Assembly (NCBI GenBank): GCA_036417435.1
Contig: CM070903.1
Coordinates: 61,542,001 to 61,606,000, forward strand
Source: Inia geoffrensis
Lineage: Eukaryota; Chordata; Mammalia; Artiodactyla; Iniidae
Length of the DNA stretch: 64,000 nt
Direction: 5' to 3'
Part shown: piece after piece, positions 63,026-64,000 of the stretch
Layout of the letters: every line of letters begins with the position of its first letter
How positions within the stretch are numbered: the stretch's first letter is position 1
Translations under genes and position numbers: made by a program
The notes under the pieces: generated by a model
The model's input: the letters and a program-made list of their open reading frames with translations, nothing else
What the model was told of the DNA's origin: nothing
The model's database searches: none

Positions 63026-64000
63026 AATTGAACTAGCCTTATTGTAAGGGAAAAGGGAGTATATAACAGAGCTCTAAATGAACTTGAAGGAGGACTAATA
63101 GATCTTGAGTACATTAAAAAAAAATTCAAGCAGTGAAAACAGTTGGGGTTTGATACAGCTTCCCAAGGGAAGTAGTGCAAGTTTCATTACTCAGGGCATT
63201 TTGAACGAGAGTAGACAAAACACTAGTGGGGTATGTTGAAATAAAATATGCATAGTCCGTCTGTGAATTAGTGTTTACTTTCAATATAATTGCAAGTGAA
63301 GCAACACTGTAATGGGAATTTTTCATACACAGGAAAGCTATGGCTACTATGTTTCCACATCGACCATATGTTGCACATATTGGTTGGTGTGGATGTGTAT
63401 CCCTACTGCCCTCTAGTGGATGAAATGTAAGACCTACCTGATCAGAGCAATCTAGCAAGCCACTATGGCCTGGGGATATATCAATCCTTAATCATTTAGG
63501 GTAGAAAGAAAATAGCTGTGTTGATGCATTCTCCATCAAATTATAAAATTGAAGGGCATTAAAAACAACAGAGTCAAACTCTGTAATTAAGACTGCCATT
63601 TAATGTTTGTTCGCACACGGTATTCATTTCTGTGTATCTCTGCCAAAGATCCATTGTGTAATGTTGTCCTCACATGACATTAAAAACACCAGTTCCCTGG
63701 TAAATGTAAAAAAGAAATCGTGCTGCCTTGAAATACACGGAGTTTACTTTTGGAAACAGAAAATTAATACAAATGCAGTAAGATAATTTGAAACACAAAT
63801 AATGGCTAGAAGAAACTTGAAAATCAGGACTACTCTTTAAATCTGAGCAAGCATATTAGCAAACTATGGGTGTGCTGGCTGATATTCAGAAGAGGGCAGG
63901 CAAAATGGGCTTCAGAACAGGGAAGCTTATTCAAAAAGGACTGACTAGACACACTCTTACCCATAGTAATGGAGCAGGAAAATAAGTCAAAACACATATT

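Larger units (their letters stand above)
23957..64000 (-). other. ZBTB20: 5' non-coding region of ZBTB20 (introns, possible untranslated exons)
   Basis: This lies upstream of the start-codon exon on the minus strand. In other mammals ZBTB20 has very long 5' introns with several alternative untranslated first exons, so some may be hidden here, but I cannot place one from sequence alone. No coding exon was found. Stretches over 300 bases where I see nothing beyond unique AT-rich DNA include about 24020-25080, 25665-26600, 27300-27980, 29770-31000, 35155-36157, 36515-37420, 38025-38640, 38780-39740, 41730-43550, 43820-46600, 46660-47270, 48965-49530, 50005-50700, 50935-52190, 52417-54650, 54720-56610, 56790-58200, 58370-59930, 60615-62140 and 63030-64000. 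Confidence 0.7.

Overview
This window is mammalian nuclear DNA, almost certainly from a cetacean. The main evidence is six tRNA-derived SINEs of the CHR type (CHR-1/CHR-2; cetacean, hippopotamus, ruminant lineage). They have the typical start 'gggcttccctggtgg', a tRNA-like A and B box, poly(A) tails and, in four of the six, clear target-site duplications. A 3' end of the artiodactyl/cetacean L1 type is also present. I saw no BovB or Bov-tA sequence, which argues against a ruminant. There are no bacterial-type operons, rRNA or tRNA genes or CRISPR arrays, and I noticed no endogenous retrovirus.

The one gene I can name is ZBTB20, a BTB/POZ zinc-finger transcriptional repressor, on the minus strand. 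Two consecutive 5' coding exons are visible. The exon at 23227-23414 encodes the conserved N-terminal segment of the long isoform (from KKPKTAENQ to SSD). A short upstream coding piece at 23793-23803 encodes the start Met-Leu-Glu-Arg. The reading phase matches across the 378-bp intron (CG|G for Arg), and there is an in-frame stop two codons upstream of the ATG. The exon carrying the start codon overlaps an antisense MIR element, and its most likely splice acceptor is the classic antisense-MIR 'tttacag|atgagg' site. The BTB exon, the large central exon and the zinc-finger exons are not in the window; they should lie beyond position 1. Positions 1-23226 are therefore the intron after the 188-nt exon, and positions above about 23957 are 5' non-coding territory of ZBTB20 (introns, possibly untranslated exons and alternative promoters).

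The rest is intronic: old MIR and L2 fragments, a MER5-type DNA transposon remnant, three L1 3' fragments, the CHR SINEs, microsatellites and unique AT-rich DNA. Notable points are a 47-bp MIR-like sliver spliced into an L1 ORF2 remnant (33848-33894), a CHR-2 copy with a 28-nt internal deletion and a perfect 17-bp duplication (52208-52399), a four-unit 16-bp pyrimidine tandem array beside a CpG-rich, promoter-like stretch (26787-27180), and a second CpG cluster at about 31.0-31.3 kb. I found no previously undescribed multi-gene system. The most interesting biology is the MIR-associated start exon of ZBTB20.
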